DNA of 64,000 bases from Streptomyces venezuelae (GTDB taxonomy: Bacteria > Actinomycetota > Actinomycetes > Streptomycetales > Streptomycetaceae), in contig NZ_CP029190.1 in assembly GCF_008642295.1 (NCBI RefSeq), forward strand, positions 4,447,501 through 4,511,500. Reading direction: 5' to 3'. The translations under genes were made by a program, and so were the position numbers. Numbering within the stretch: the stretch's first letter is position 1; each line of letters begins with the position of its first letter. The notes beneath the pieces are model-generated. The model was not told the origin of the DNA, ran no database searches, and saw only the letters and a list, made by a program, of their open reading frames with translations. Shown in pieces: positions 27,256 through 35,344 of the stretch.

Positions 27256-28815
27256 GTGGGTTCGTTCGGCAGAAAGGTGATCGCCGGGGGGCTGGTGCTG
27301 GCCGCCGCGGGGGGCGTCGCAGCCTGGCAACTGCTGCCGTCCGACGGCGGGAAGAAGGGCGCGATCAAGGTCGGCACCACCGACGTCGCCTCCTCGCTCG
27401 ACCCGGCCGGCGCCTACGACGCCGGTTCCTGGGCGCTGTACAGCAACGTCTACCAGTCGCTGATGACCGTCAAGGCAGGCTCGGAGACCCCGGTTCCGGA
27501 CGCCGCGAGCTCCTGCTCGTTCATCGGCCAGAAGCTCACCACCTACCGGTGCGAGCTGCGCCCCGGTCTGAAGTTCGCCGGCGGGCGCGAGATCACCGCC
27601 GAGGACGTGAAGTTCTCCTTCGACCGGATCAAGGTGATCAGGTCGGAGCAGGGCCCGGTGTCCCTGCTCAGCACCCTGGAGTCGGTCAAGGCCGAGGGCC
27701 GGACGGTCACCTTCAACCTGTCCGCCCGCGACGCCACCTTCCCCTTCAAGATCGCGACGGGGGCGGGCTCGATCGTCGACAAGGAGAAGTACCCGGCGAA
27801 CGCCCTCCGCAAGGGCAACGAGCTCGACGGCTCCGGCCCGTACACCCTGAAGGCGTTCAAGCCCGGCATCAGCGCCGAACTCGCGCCCAACCCCTCGTAC
27901 AAGGGCGGGGCCAAGCCGGCCCATGTCCCGGTCACCGTCCGGTACTACGAGAGCTCCGACGAGCTGAACCGGGCCTGGGAGACCCGCCAGGTCCACGTCG
28001 CCCACCGGGAGCTGCCGCCGGCCGTGCTGGCCGGCCTCAACCCGAGCATGAAGGACGTCCGGTACCAGCAGTCCGGCGGCACCGAGACCCGCAACATGGT
28101 CTTCAACGTCCGGCCCGGCAAGCCCATGTCCCAGCCGGCCGTCCGCAAGGCGGTGGCCGCCGTCCTGGACCGCGGCAAGCTCGCCAAGGGCACCTACAAC
28201 GGCACGGTCACCCCGCTCTACTCGCTGATCCCGCAGGGCATCAGCGGCCACGGCACACCGTTCTTCGACACCTACCAGGAGCCGAACGCCGAGACCGCGA
28301 AGAAGATCCTCAAGGAGGCCAGGATCACCGCCCCGGTCTCCTTCACCCTCGGCTTCAACGTGCGCGGCGCGAACGTCGCCGAGGCGGCCGAGATCAAGAA
28401 GCAGCTGGAGGCCACCGGCCTGTTCCGGGTGCAGACCGAGGCCGTCAAGGAATGGCAGGACTTCCAGGAGGGCTACGCGGCCGGCGCCTACGACGCGTAC
28501 ACCATCGGCTGGATCGCCGACTTCCCGGACGCGGACAACTTCACCGCCCCGCTGGTCGGCGCCGGCTCCAGCATGAACAACGGCTTCTCCGACAAGGCCA
28601 TCGACGAACTCATCACCCGGACCCAGTCGTTCGGCAACCGGGCCGAGGCCGCCGGCGACTTCCGCGAGGTGCAGCGCCTGGTCGCGGCGCAGGTCCCGAT
28701 CCTGCCGATCTGGCAGAAGAAGGACTACGTGCTCACCCGCGAGGCCGTCACCGGCGGCCGGCACCTGTCGGACGGCACCGGCGTCTGGCGCCTGTGGGAA
28801 CTCGACTGGCTCTGA
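27256..28815 (+). CDS. Family 5 (oligopeptide/dipeptide-type) substrate-binding protein
   Basis: The 519-residue protein has one N-terminal helix (KVIAGGLVLAAAGGVAAWQL) with no lipobox cysteine, so it is probably held by an uncleaved anchor. The SBP_bac_5 pattern follows: ASSLDPAGAYDAGSWALYSN, CELRPGLKFAGGREITAEDV (about 98-117), NGSGPYTLKAF-like DGSGPYTLKAF, FNVRPGKPMSQPAVRKAVAA and a late IGWIADFPDADNF. I chose GTG at 27256 because GGGGGAG lies eight bases upstream; another GTG at 27220 has no such site. No permease or ATPase genes adjoin it, so it is an orphan receptor that must use a distant transporter. Confidence 0.88.
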   Translation: MGSFGRKVIAGGLVLAAAGGVAAWQLLPSDGGKKGAIKVGTTDVASSLDPAGAYDAGSWALYSNVYQSLMTVKAGSETPVPDAASSCSFIGQKLTTYRCELRPGLKFAGGREITAEDVKFSFDRIKVIRSEQGPVSLLSTLESVKAEGRTVTFNLSARDATFPFKIATGAGSIVDKEKYPANALRKGNELDGSGPYTLKAFKPGISAELAPNPSYKGGAKPAHVPVTVRYYESSDELNRAWETRQVHVAHRELPPAVLAGLNPSMKDVRYQQSGGTETRNMVFNVRPGKPMSQPAVRKAVAAVLDRGKLAKGTYNGTVTPLYSLIPQGISGHGTPFFDTYQEPNAETAKKILKEARITAPVSFTLGFNVRGANVAEAAEIKKQLEATGLFRVQTEAVKEWQDFQEGYAAGAYDAYTIGWIADFPDADNFTAPLVGAGSSMNNGFSDKAIDELITRTQSFGNRAEAAGDFREVQRLVAAQVPILPIWQKKDYVLTREAVTGGRHLSDGTGVWRLWELDWL

Positions 28816-28822
28816 TCCGTCC

Positions 28823-30010
28823 TCAGCCCTCGTAGTTGGTGAGCACGCATCCCTCGACCTTGGCCCGCTCCAGCCGGTAGCCGGCCGGGGCCTTGAACCC
28901 GGGCCGGCACTCCAGCGCCAGGAACTGGAGCTGGTAGAGGCCGAAGCGGACGGACTCGTCGTTGGTCTCCACCGCGATGTTCTCGCCGACCAGCAGCCTG
29001 CTGGTGGTGGCCGACAGCCGGCCGTCCTTCAGGTCCTCCTGCTGGGCGGCCTTCGCCCGCCGCTGCAGGGTGGTCATATCGCCCACCACATCCAGCCAGT
29101 TCAGGTCGTGGGCGCGCTGCGCCCCGCCGGTGTTGCCGCAGACCGCCCGCTGGGTGATGCCCAGGGTCCGCGGGTCACCGGACACGGCCGGCCGGTAGTC
29201 GATGGATTCGACGGCCACGTCCTCGGACGCCGTGGACATGGTCGTGCAGTCGACCGTGTGCGGATGGACGAGCTTCTTCAGCTCCGCCATACCGGCGGCG
29301 CTCGGCAGGCCCAGGCTGCCCTGGGCCGGCTGGCCCGGCTTCTCCGGTCCGCCGGTGCCGCCCGCCGGGTCCGTCGGGGTCTCGAAGTTCGGGCTGCCCG
29401 TGCCGTCTTCGGCGTGCACGAAGTCGCTGAGGACGCAGTAGTCCACCAGGGCCTTCTCCTGCTTGTAGCCCTTGGGCGCCCAGAAGCTGGGATGGCAGGT
29501 GAGGATCCTCAGGTCCGAGCGGGAGAGGGCGAGGGCCGCCTTCGGCCCGGTCGGCGTGACGGCGAAGTTCTTGCCGACGAAGACCCGGCTGAACAGCCCG
29601 TAGTTCTCGTCCCCTGCCCTCTTCTCCTGGACGTGCTTCTTGTAGCCCGCCTGGAACTCCTTCATGTCCGAGGCCATGTAGAAGATGAGCTCGGCGCCTT
29701 CGGTGCGGTCACTGCACACCCCGCGCTCGGTCACGGACCATTTGCCGACCGTGGTCAGACCGGTCCGCGGCAGCCGGCGGTCGCGGGGATCGGTGCTCAT
29801 GTCCTCGCACGGGACGTACTTCTGTACGTACCGCTGGGCCTCGGCCAGGCCGGCCGGTACCGCAGGGGATGTGCCCGCCGCCGGGGATGCGCTCGATGCC
29901 GGGGCGGCAGCGGAACCGGCCGGAGCCGGCTTCTTGCCGTCCTCGCACGCGGACAGCGTGGCGAGGCAGAGGAGGGCGGCCAGGACGGCGGGGAACCGCT
30001 TGATATGCAT
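28823..30010 (-). CDS. Lipoprotein with two homologous domains
   Basis: A signal peptide with lipobox LSAC (Cys about residue 22) leads to a Pro/Ala/Ser linker and two related domains (about 60-195 and 230-395). Each domain has an early CxxMST (PCEDMST, DCTTMST), a RxVC (RGVCSD, RAVCGN), a GxNxAV strand (VGKNFAV, VGENIAV) and a late L.C.P.F.AP.GY..E.A.V..CVL pattern. The eight conserved Cys probably form disulfides in pairs. I do not recognise a named family. It is convergent with the binding protein seven bp away and transcribed toward it. Confidence 0.83.
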   Translation of the reverse strand: MHIKRFPAVLAALLCLATLSACEDGKKPAPAGSAAAPASSASPAAGTSPAVPAGLAEAQRYVQKYVPCEDMSTDPRDRRLPRTGLTTVGKWSVTERGVCSDRTEGAELIFYMASDMKEFQAGYKKHVQEKRAGDENYGLFSRVFVGKNFAVTPTGPKAALALSRSDLRILTCHPSFWAPKGYKQEKALVDYCVLSDFVHAEDGTGSPNFETPTDPAGGTGGPEKPGQPAQGSLGLPSAAGMAELKKLVHPHTVDCTTMSTASEDVAVESIDYRPAVSGDPRTLGITQRAVCGNTGGAQRAHDLNWLDVVGDMTTLQRRAKAAQQEDLKDGRLSATTSRLLVGENIAVETNDESVRFGLYQLQFLALECRPGFKAPAGYRLERAKVEGCVLTNYEG

Positions 30011-30080
30011 GGGTCGCTTTCGCCGGGTGACGGAAGGGGGGTGGCATGCCCATGCTATGGCGGTGACCGAAAGATGATCA

Positions 30081-30100
30081 AAGTCGATCGGAGTCGATCG
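30081..30100. repeat. Tandem 10-bp repeat upstream of the lipoprotein gene
   Basis: AAGTCGATCG and GAGTCGATCG lie head to tail, about 70 bp upstream of the lipoprotein ATG and 23 bp after the TetR stop. The placement suits an operator or promoter element, but nothing identifies a binding protein. Confidence 0.4.
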
Positions 30101-30122
30101 AAGCCGAAGGTTCCCCGGGCGG

Positions 30123-30824
30123 TCAGGCCTTGCGGGCGCTCGCCGCCTGGGCCATGCCCGGCAGGAAGTCGGTGAACAGCTCGTGCACCTCGCGGACCAG
30201 CGGGCGCAGCACCCGGAAGCGGGCCAGGACGATGCCGCGGGTGGTCAGCTGGGCGCCGCGCTGGGCGAGCCTGCGGGTCTTCTCGCTGTTCTCGGAGCGG
30301 TCGAACACCCAGTACAGGACCAGGCCCATCTGCGAGAGCCACATCAGCTCGGGGAGCAGGTCCGCCAGTTCGGCGGGCACCTTGGTCTTCGCCCCCGCCA
30401 GGACCTCCCGGTGCATGTCGATCGCCTGCCTGCGGGCGGGCTCCGACTCGGGGGAGAAGGGGCTGAGCGGGCTCTCCGGGTCCGCCGCGTTCTTGAAGAA
30501 CTGCGCCGCGAACTCGTGGTACGGGGCGGCGATGTCCAGCCATGCGGTCAGGACCCCGGCGAGCCGGGTCTGGAGGTCGGTCTCCCGGTCCAGGATGGGG
30601 CGGACGGCCTTCTGGTGGGCTGCGCCGATCCGGTCGTAGAAGCCCTGGACCAGGTGCTCCTTGGACTCGAAGTAGTAGTAGGCGTTGCCCACCGAGACCC
30701 CGGCCTCCTTGGCGATGGCCCGCATGGTCGTCTTGTCGTAACCGCGCTCCTGGAAGAGCCGGAGCGCGGTTTCGAGGATGAGCGTCCGGGTCTGCTCGCT
30801 CTTGGGGGCCTTCTGTTCCGTCAC
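30123..30824 (-). CDS. TetR-family regulator
   Basis: The 233-residue protein has the N-terminal TetR HTH (about 10-56: LILETALRLFQERGYDKTTM, RAIAKEAGVSVGNAYYYFES) and a large helical ligand domain. It is the last gene of a three-gene operon. Two copies of TTGAACnnGTTCAA lie in the promoter of that operon, which fits autoregulation. I chose GTG at 30824 (VTEQKAPKSEQ); a GTG at 30854 would overlap the upstream gene. The ligand is unknown; the FadR/KstR-like shape of the site hints at an acyl or lipid signal. Confidence 0.9.
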   Translation of the reverse strand: MTEQKAPKSEQTRTLILETALRLFQERGYDKTTMRAIAKEAGVSVGNAYYYFESKEHLVQGFYDRIGAAHQKAVRPILDRETDLQTRLAGVLTAWLDIAAPYHEFAAQFFKNAADPESPLSPFSPESEPARRQAIDMHREVLAGAKTKVPAELADLLPELMWLSQMGLVLYWVFDRSENSEKTRRLAQRGAQLTTRGIVLARFRVLRPLVREVHELFTDFLPGMAQAASARKA

Positions 30825-30835
30825 GGTGTCCGAGC

Positions 30836-31246
30836 CTATCCGGGGATCTCGCACTGTTCGTCACAGGCCGCCGATCCGTCACGGGTGGCCCCGCGCCAGG
30901 CGGCGGCGGCCAGCATGGTGGCCTGGGCGAAGGGCCGGCCCGCCGCGGTGGCCAGCCAGTCGGCCTTCGGCCGGTGTTCGGCGAGGGCCCACAGGCAGAC
31001 GATGAACGCGTCGGCGCCGGTCCAGATCTGCCCGCGGTTGCCGATCACGGTGATCTCGCGGAGCGTTGCCGCATGGTCCAGCCCCGGATACGCCTGCCGG
31101 GCCGCGGCCGACCCGGCCGGAATCATCCGGAGCGGGACCAGCCACCGCTGGCCGAGGAGCCAGTGCCGGACGTGGACGCAGAGCGGGCAGTGGGCGTCGT
31201 ACAGGATGGTCAGCCGGTGGACCGGCGAGCCGGTGCGCACGGTCAT
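30836..31246 (-). CDS. DCC-family (DUF393) thiol-disulfide oxidoreductase-like protein
   Basis: The 136-residue protein has LTILYDAHCPLCVHVRHWL at residues 12-30 with the CxxC pair at 20 and 23, the hallmark of the DCC family. A second family trait is the later WTGADAFIVCLWAL. Predicted activity is redox or disulfide exchange, but no partner is proven. Two further Cys near the C-terminus (ACDEQCEIPG) are unusual and could form a second redox pair. It overlaps the membrane-protein gene by ATGA and lies 11 bp from the TetR gene. Confidence 0.87.
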   Translation of the reverse strand: MTVRTGSPVHRLTILYDAHCPLCVHVRHWLLGQRWLVPLRMIPAGSAAARQAYPGLDHAATLREITVIGNRGQIWTGADAFIVCLWALAEHRPKADWLATAAGRPFAQATMLAAAAWRGATRDGSAACDEQCEIPG

Positions 31247-31647
31247 GCACCGGCCGGGGTGGCCCAGCCCTGCGGGGCGACCGGCGGGGTCTGCGCGCGT
31301 TCCGTGATGCTCCGGCGGCGGATCTTGTTGAGCACCCAGACGTTGCCGAGGTGCATCACCCCGAGGACCAGCAGGACGACCCCGAGCTTGACCGAGAGGG
31401 CCTCGAACAGCGAGCGGGCGTCGGCCACGGCCTCCGCGGACTTCAGGTACAGGGCCACGAAGCCCAGGTTGACCAGGTAGAAGCCGACCACCAGCAGGTG
31501 GTTGACGGCGTCCGCGAGCTTCTCGTCCCCCTGCAGCACGCTGGAGATGAAGATCCGTCCGTTGCGGCTCAGGGTCCGCGCCACCCAGATGGTGAGACCG
31601 ACGCTGACGAGCAGATAGATGACGTACGCGACCACGGTGAGGTCCAT
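31243..31647 (-). CDS. Small membrane protein under TetR control
   Basis: The 134-residue protein has three to four hydrophobic helices (LTVVAYVIYLLVSVGLTIWV near the start, HLLVVGFYLVNLGFVALYLK, KLGVVLLVLGVMHLGNVWVL) and a basic Pro-containing tail (IRRRSITERAQTPPVAP). I chose the ATG at 31647, which has AAGGAGG directly after an operator half-site; a longer reading would translate through both operators. It is the first gene of the operon with the DCC protein and the regulator. The function is unknown, though the redox neighbour suggests a membrane redox or efflux role. Confidence 0.84.
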   Translation of the reverse strand: MDLTVVAYVIYLLVSVGLTIWVARTLSRNGRIFISSVLQGDEKLADAVNHLLVVGFYLVNLGFVALYLKSAEAVADARSLFEALSVKLGVVLLVLGVMHLGNVWVLNKIRRRSITERAQTPPVAPQGWATPAGA

Positions 31648-31660
31648 GCCCCCCGCCTCC

Positions 31661-31674
31661 TTGAACGTGTTCAA
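31661..31674. promoter_or_regulatory. TetR operator site 1
   Basis: TTGAACGTGTTCAA is a perfect inverted repeat (TTGAAC-GT-GTTCAA). It ends directly against the AAGGAGG ribosome site of the membrane-protein gene on the minus strand. The half-sites are identical to those at 31706-31719. Confidence 0.8.
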
Positions 31675-31705
31675 ATGCTTGGCATGATTGACTCTAGGAG
31701 TATTT

Positions 31706-31719
31706 TTGAACAAGTTCAA
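31706..31719. promoter_or_regulatory. TetR operator site 2
   Basis: TTGAACAAGTTCAA carries the same TTGAAC/GTTCAA half-sites with AA at the centre. The two sites are centred 45 bp apart, about 4.3 helical turns. They span the expected promoter of the three-gene operon and would block or loop it. Confidence 0.8.
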
Positions 31720-31740
31720 GCTTTTCTTGCCCGGGCGGAC

Positions 31741-33966
31741 TCAGGGCTGCCGGAGCCGGTTCAGCAGGTCCTCCCGGACCTCTTCGATCCGCGGGTCCAC
31801 CCGGTAGAAGTCGTGCCGCTGCAGCGGTATGAACACCGGCTGGGCCGGACCCCGGGGGCCCGCCGGAGTCCCTGCCGGGGCCGCCGGGTCCACCCCGTCC
31901 GGCCACGGCTGCCGGTCCAGCCCGTGCCCGACCGGCCCCGCCATCGCATCCGTGTCCCGGCGTACGTTCGCCCAGCCGGCCAGCCCGTCCGGGCCGCCGA
32001 CCCCGGCCGCCAGGTCCTCCACCGCCTCCCGGGTCAGGTACGCCGGATAGTGCCGCCGGAAGAAGCTCGTCAGCGGGCAGCCGGTGGTCAGCAGGGCGAT
32101 CTGCGGCCGGTAACCGGCCTTGGCCTGCATCAGCGCCAGCATCCCGATCATCGCCCCCATCGAGTGCCCGTGCAGCAGCACCCGGCCCTCCGGCCGGCCC
32201 TCCAGCAGCGCCCCCAGCCGGTGCGTCAGCTCCGGCACCCCCCGCCCGGTCCAGGTCGCGGGGGTGAACGGATGCCCCGACCGCGGCCAGAACGCCCCGA
32301 ACGCCCACATGATCCCGGTGTACCGGCGGGACTCGGCCCGCAGGATGATCGTCCGCGCCGCCAGCAGCATCACGACGATCAGAGCCACCAGCATGAACGA
32401 GCCCAGCGAGGTCAGCAGCCGCAGCCCGTCGGCCATCAGCTCCTGGTAGTGCAGCGACAGGTAGTCCGGGCTGTGGAAGGCCAGCGCCCCGAACACCGCG
32501 AGGATGGCCGTCACCAGCACGGCAGCCGCCGCCAGCCCGCGGTCCACCTGGGTCAACAGCTTCGGCGGATCGCCGGCCGCCCCCGCCCGGGCCTGCGCCA
32601 GCGCAAGAAGCTGCCGCCGCTCCTCGTACTCCTCCTTCTCGGCGTCCGACCGCGGCCACGGCCGGCTCGCCCACTTCCGCCGGGCCGCGAGCACCGCCAC
32701 CAGGAGAACGGTCAGTCCGACCGCCGAGAGAGTGACGATCGGCAGCGCAGCCGCGTTCGCGCGCACCGCGGCCGGCAACTGCACCCGCTGCCGCTCCGGT
32801 TCGGCGGTCAGCCAGTCCTGGGTCCACAGCAGTACGGCCGTCGAGCACTGCCAGGCGCTGAAGCAGGCCAGCACCCCCATCGCCACCCCGGCCAGCCCGC
32901 GCAGCGGCACCCGGTCCGCCGGGTCCCGCGGCGTCCACAGGCACAGCGCGGCCATCACCAGCAGCAGCACCACCTGCCCGGCCAGCAGCAGCGTGGTCAG
33001 CATGCCGACCCCCGGCAGCATCACCTGGTTGGTCCGCTGCCCACCCGAACCGCCGTAGTACACCGCCGCGCCCGCGAGGGCCAGCAGGCAGCAGGTGCCC
33101 ACCGCCCGCTCCCCGAGCCGCCCCGGCCACCACCAGGACCCGGCCGAGACCAGCACGGCACCTGCGCCGATCACCGCGAACAGCAGCCAGGCCGCCCCGT
33201 CCCCGGCCCCGCTCCGGTACGCGGGCACGGTCAGCAGCAGGGCCAGCGTCAGCACTCCCGCACACAGATGCCGGGCGGTCAGCCCCCGGGCCCGCCAGTT
33301 GTACTCCCAGAACAGGGGCGTGGCGAGCGGCCGTTCCGGCTTCTCCCCGCCCTTGACGGCCTTCCACGGATCACCCGTGACCTCGGCCGTGCGCCGCACC
33401 GACCGGTACTCCTGCCGTTCGTCGCGGGCACTGAACGACATCGACCCGAGGGCGATCACCGGAACCAGCGCGGCCAGCAGCATCCCCGTGACGGTGCCGT
33501 GCTGCCGGACGAAGTGCACCAGCGGGTTGGCCTCCTTGCACACACCACCGGCCGACCCGCCCGTCCCGCACTGCCAGACCAGCTGGTCCATCGCCCCCTG
33601 TGCGAACGCGGCCACCGCCAGCATCGTCAGCGACAGGCCCAGCATCTGCGCCACCCACCGGTACATGCCACTGGCCCACTTCCGGTCCAGCCGGAAGGGC
33701 TGCATCCAGGCCACCTGATTGACCAGCAGGAACGGCAGCAGGAACAGCCACAGGGCCCGGGTGGCCCCGCCGATGGTCAGCCGGGCCCAGTCGTAGACCT
33801 CCCGTATCACCCCGGACCCGTGCTCGCGCACGCCCGCCGTCCGGTACACCCCCGCCCGTTCGTCACCGCTGACCCGCTGGACGCCGGAGGGCTGTAACGC
33901 CTCCAGCCGGTCCACGAGTCCGACCCCCGGCACGACCACTTCGACTACGCCCACCCGCTGGTCCAT
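31741..33966 (-). CDS. Polytopic membrane protein with alpha/beta-hydrolase-like C-terminal domain
   Basis: The 741-residue protein has about 10-12 hydrophobic helices spread over residues 65-560 (LWLFLLPFLLVNQVAWMQPF; MLLAALVPVIALGSMSFSAR; LTLALLLTVPAY). The C-terminal part (about 580-741) contains VLLHGHSMGAMIGMLALMQA, a GxSxG nucleophile elbow (GHSMG), preceded by RYTGIMWAFGAFWPR and followed by LLTTGCPLTSFFRRHYPAYL. This looks like a lipase or esterase module fused to a membrane domain. I do not recognise a characterised family. It is transcribed alone or with the downstream TetR-controlled genes. Confidence 0.82.
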   Translation of the reverse strand: MDQRVGVVEVVVPGVGLVDRLEALQPSGVQRVSGDERAGVYRTAGVREHGSGVIREVYDWARLTIGGATRALWLFLLPFLLVNQVAWMQPFRLDRKWASGMYRWVAQMLGLSLTMLAVAAFAQGAMDQLVWQCGTGGSAGGVCKEANPLVHFVRQHGTVTGMLLAALVPVIALGSMSFSARDERQEYRSVRRTAEVTGDPWKAVKGGEKPERPLATPLFWEYNWRARGLTARHLCAGVLTLALLLTVPAYRSGAGDGAAWLLFAVIGAGAVLVSAGSWWWPGRLGERAVGTCCLLALAGAAVYYGGSGGQRTNQVMLPGVGMLTTLLLAGQVVLLLVMAALCLWTPRDPADRVPLRGLAGVAMGVLACFSAWQCSTAVLLWTQDWLTAEPERQRVQLPAAVRANAAALPIVTLSAVGLTVLLVAVLAARRKWASRPWPRSDAEKEEYEERRQLLALAQARAGAAGDPPKLLTQVDRGLAAAAVLVTAILAVFGALAFHSPDYLSLHYQELMADGLRLLTSLGSFMLVALIVVMLLAARTIILRAESRRYTGIMWAFGAFWPRSGHPFTPATWTGRGVPELTHRLGALLEGRPEGRVLLHGHSMGAMIGMLALMQAKAGYRPQIALLTTGCPLTSFFRRHYPAYLTREAVEDLAAGVGGPDGLAGWANVRRDTDAMAGPVGHGLDRQPWPDGVDPAAPAGTPAGPRGPAQPVFIPLQRHDFYRVDPRIEEVREDLLNRLRQP

Positions 33967-34006
33967 CGGACCAGGCTGACAGCACGGGTCGCGGACCCGC
34001 CATGCG

Positions 34007-34759
34007 TTATCGCAACTGACTCAGAATCAATTGCGTGATCTCATCCGGGCGTTCGAGGGCAGGCAGATGACCGGCCCAGGAGAGCTCGGTGTACGTGGCC
34101 TCCGGCAGCCGTTCGGCCAGGGTGCGGGACACCTCCCGGAACCCGGGCAGATCGTGCGCGCCGCCGAACACCGAGGCGGGCACCCGTACGGCACCCAGGC
34201 CGACCTCGGGCTCCGGCAGTTCGAGCTCCCAGTCGGCTCCCGCGCCGGCCTCGAAGTTGTGCAGCTGCATGTCCCGGACCAGCGCCCGGGTCGCGTCGTC
34301 CGCCTCCGGACCCAGCCAGGTACGGGCGTTCAGCTCGGCCGCTCCCAGCAGGTCCCCGGCATCCAGGAGCACTTCCTCCGCCTCGTCGAAGGCCGTGATG
34401 TCCGGGGTCGGCTGCATACCGGGGACGCCGGGGCAGAGCAGCACCAGCCGGTCCACCCGGTCCGGGTGCTGCGCCGCCAGCCGGAGGGCGACCCGCCCGC
34501 CGTACGAGGAGCCGACGAGGGCGGCCCGCTCGATCCCGAGCGCATCCAGCACGGCGAGGACATCGCCCTCGTCGCTGTACGGGGCGGTCGCCGCGGGGGA
34601 GTCCCCGCAGGTCCGGAAGTCGAGCCGGACCACCCGGTGGCCGGCTGCGGCCAGCGGCGCCCGCTGGGCGTCCCACATCCGGCGGTCGCAGACGGAGGAG
34701 TGCAGCAGGACCACGGCGGGGCCGTCGGCCGGCCCGTCCACATCATGAGAAACGATCAT
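34007..34759 (-). CDS. Alpha/beta-fold hydrolase
   Basis: The 250-residue protein shows the fold's oxyanion segment VVLLHSSVCDRRMWDAQ (about 16-32), the nucleophile elbow VGSSYGGRVALRLA (about 91-104, GxSxG as GSSYGG), an acidic residue region (GGAHDLPGF) and the catalytic His in WAGHLPALERPDEI (about 228-241). It most resembles 3-oxoadipate enol-lactonase or esterase-type hydrolases, but no pathway genes adjoin it. The ATG is immediately upstream of MIVSHDVDG; no strong ribosome site is seen. Confidence 0.9.
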   Translation of the reverse strand: MIVSHDVDGPADGPAVVLLHSSVCDRRMWDAQRAPLAAAGHRVVRLDFRTCGDSPAATAPYSDEGDVLAVLDALGIERAALVGSSYGGRVALRLAAQHPDRVDRLVLLCPGVPGMQPTPDITAFDEAEEVLLDAGDLLGAAELNARTWLGPEADDATRALVRDMQLHNFEAGAGADWELELPEPEVGLGAVRVPASVFGGAHDLPGFREVSRTLAERLPEATYTELSWAGHLPALERPDEITQLILSQLR

Positions 34760-34788
34760 CCGCTGATGATGGCACGCCTCAGCACGTC

Positions 34789-35313
34789 TCAGATGCTCAG
34801 CGAGCGCGCGTAGTTGACCTGGCCCATCACCCACGGGAAGACGGCCGGGTTGGTCACCGGGATCATCGTCGAGTGGTGCCGGCCGGCGCTGCTCACCGTC
34901 ACCTGCACGTACCCCGTGGTGACCCGTTCCTTCATCAGCAGGAAGAGCAGGCCGATCAGGCAGAAGAAGGCGAACACGATGGCCAGCACGATCGCATGGG
35001 TGGGGATCTTCTCCTCGGTGCGGGAGAAGTCCGTGGCGTTCCACATGGCGCCCTTGAGCGGCATGGCACCCGAAGGGGTGATGATCTGGTCCCCGGCGAT
35101 GGTGATGTCCCCGAGGCTGAACGCCGGGCCGCCGGCGTACCCGCCCGGCAGGGTCAGACCGGCCCCGGCGACCGTCGGCTGGTACTGCGGGGCGCTCGGA
35201 TAGGGCTGCGGATATCCGTAACTGGGGTTGCCCGGGCCCCACTTGTAGGCGTCCTGGCCACTGCCGGCCGGCCCCGGCTCGCTCGCGTACGGATTCGGCT
35301 GCTGCTCGCTCAT
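34789..35313 (-). CDS. Membrane protein with Tyr/Pro-rich N-terminus
   Basis: The 174-residue protein has an N-terminal Tyr/Pro/Gly-rich segment (about 1-50, SYGYPQPYPSAPQYQPT), then a beta-rich stretch (SLGDITIAGDQIITPSGAMP) and one hydrophobic helix (about 110-132, AIVLAIVFAFFCLIGLLFLL). A positively charged, mostly beta region ends the protein. The family is widespread in streptomycetes without known function. A DNA stop of 29 bp separates it from the hydrolase gene on the same strand, so they may be co-transcribed. Confidence 0.8.
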   Translation of the reverse strand: MSEQQPNPYASEPGPAGSGQDAYKWGPGNPSYGYPQPYPSAPQYQPTVAGAGLTLPGGYAGGPAFSLGDITIAGDQIITPSGAMPLKGAMWNATDFSRTEEKIPTHAIVLAIVFAFFCLIGLLFLLMKERVTTGYVQVTVSSAGRHHSTMIPVTNPAVFPWVMGQVNYARSLSI

Positions 35314-35344
35314 GGCGCCGATCCTACGGCCGCCCCGGTAGGGC

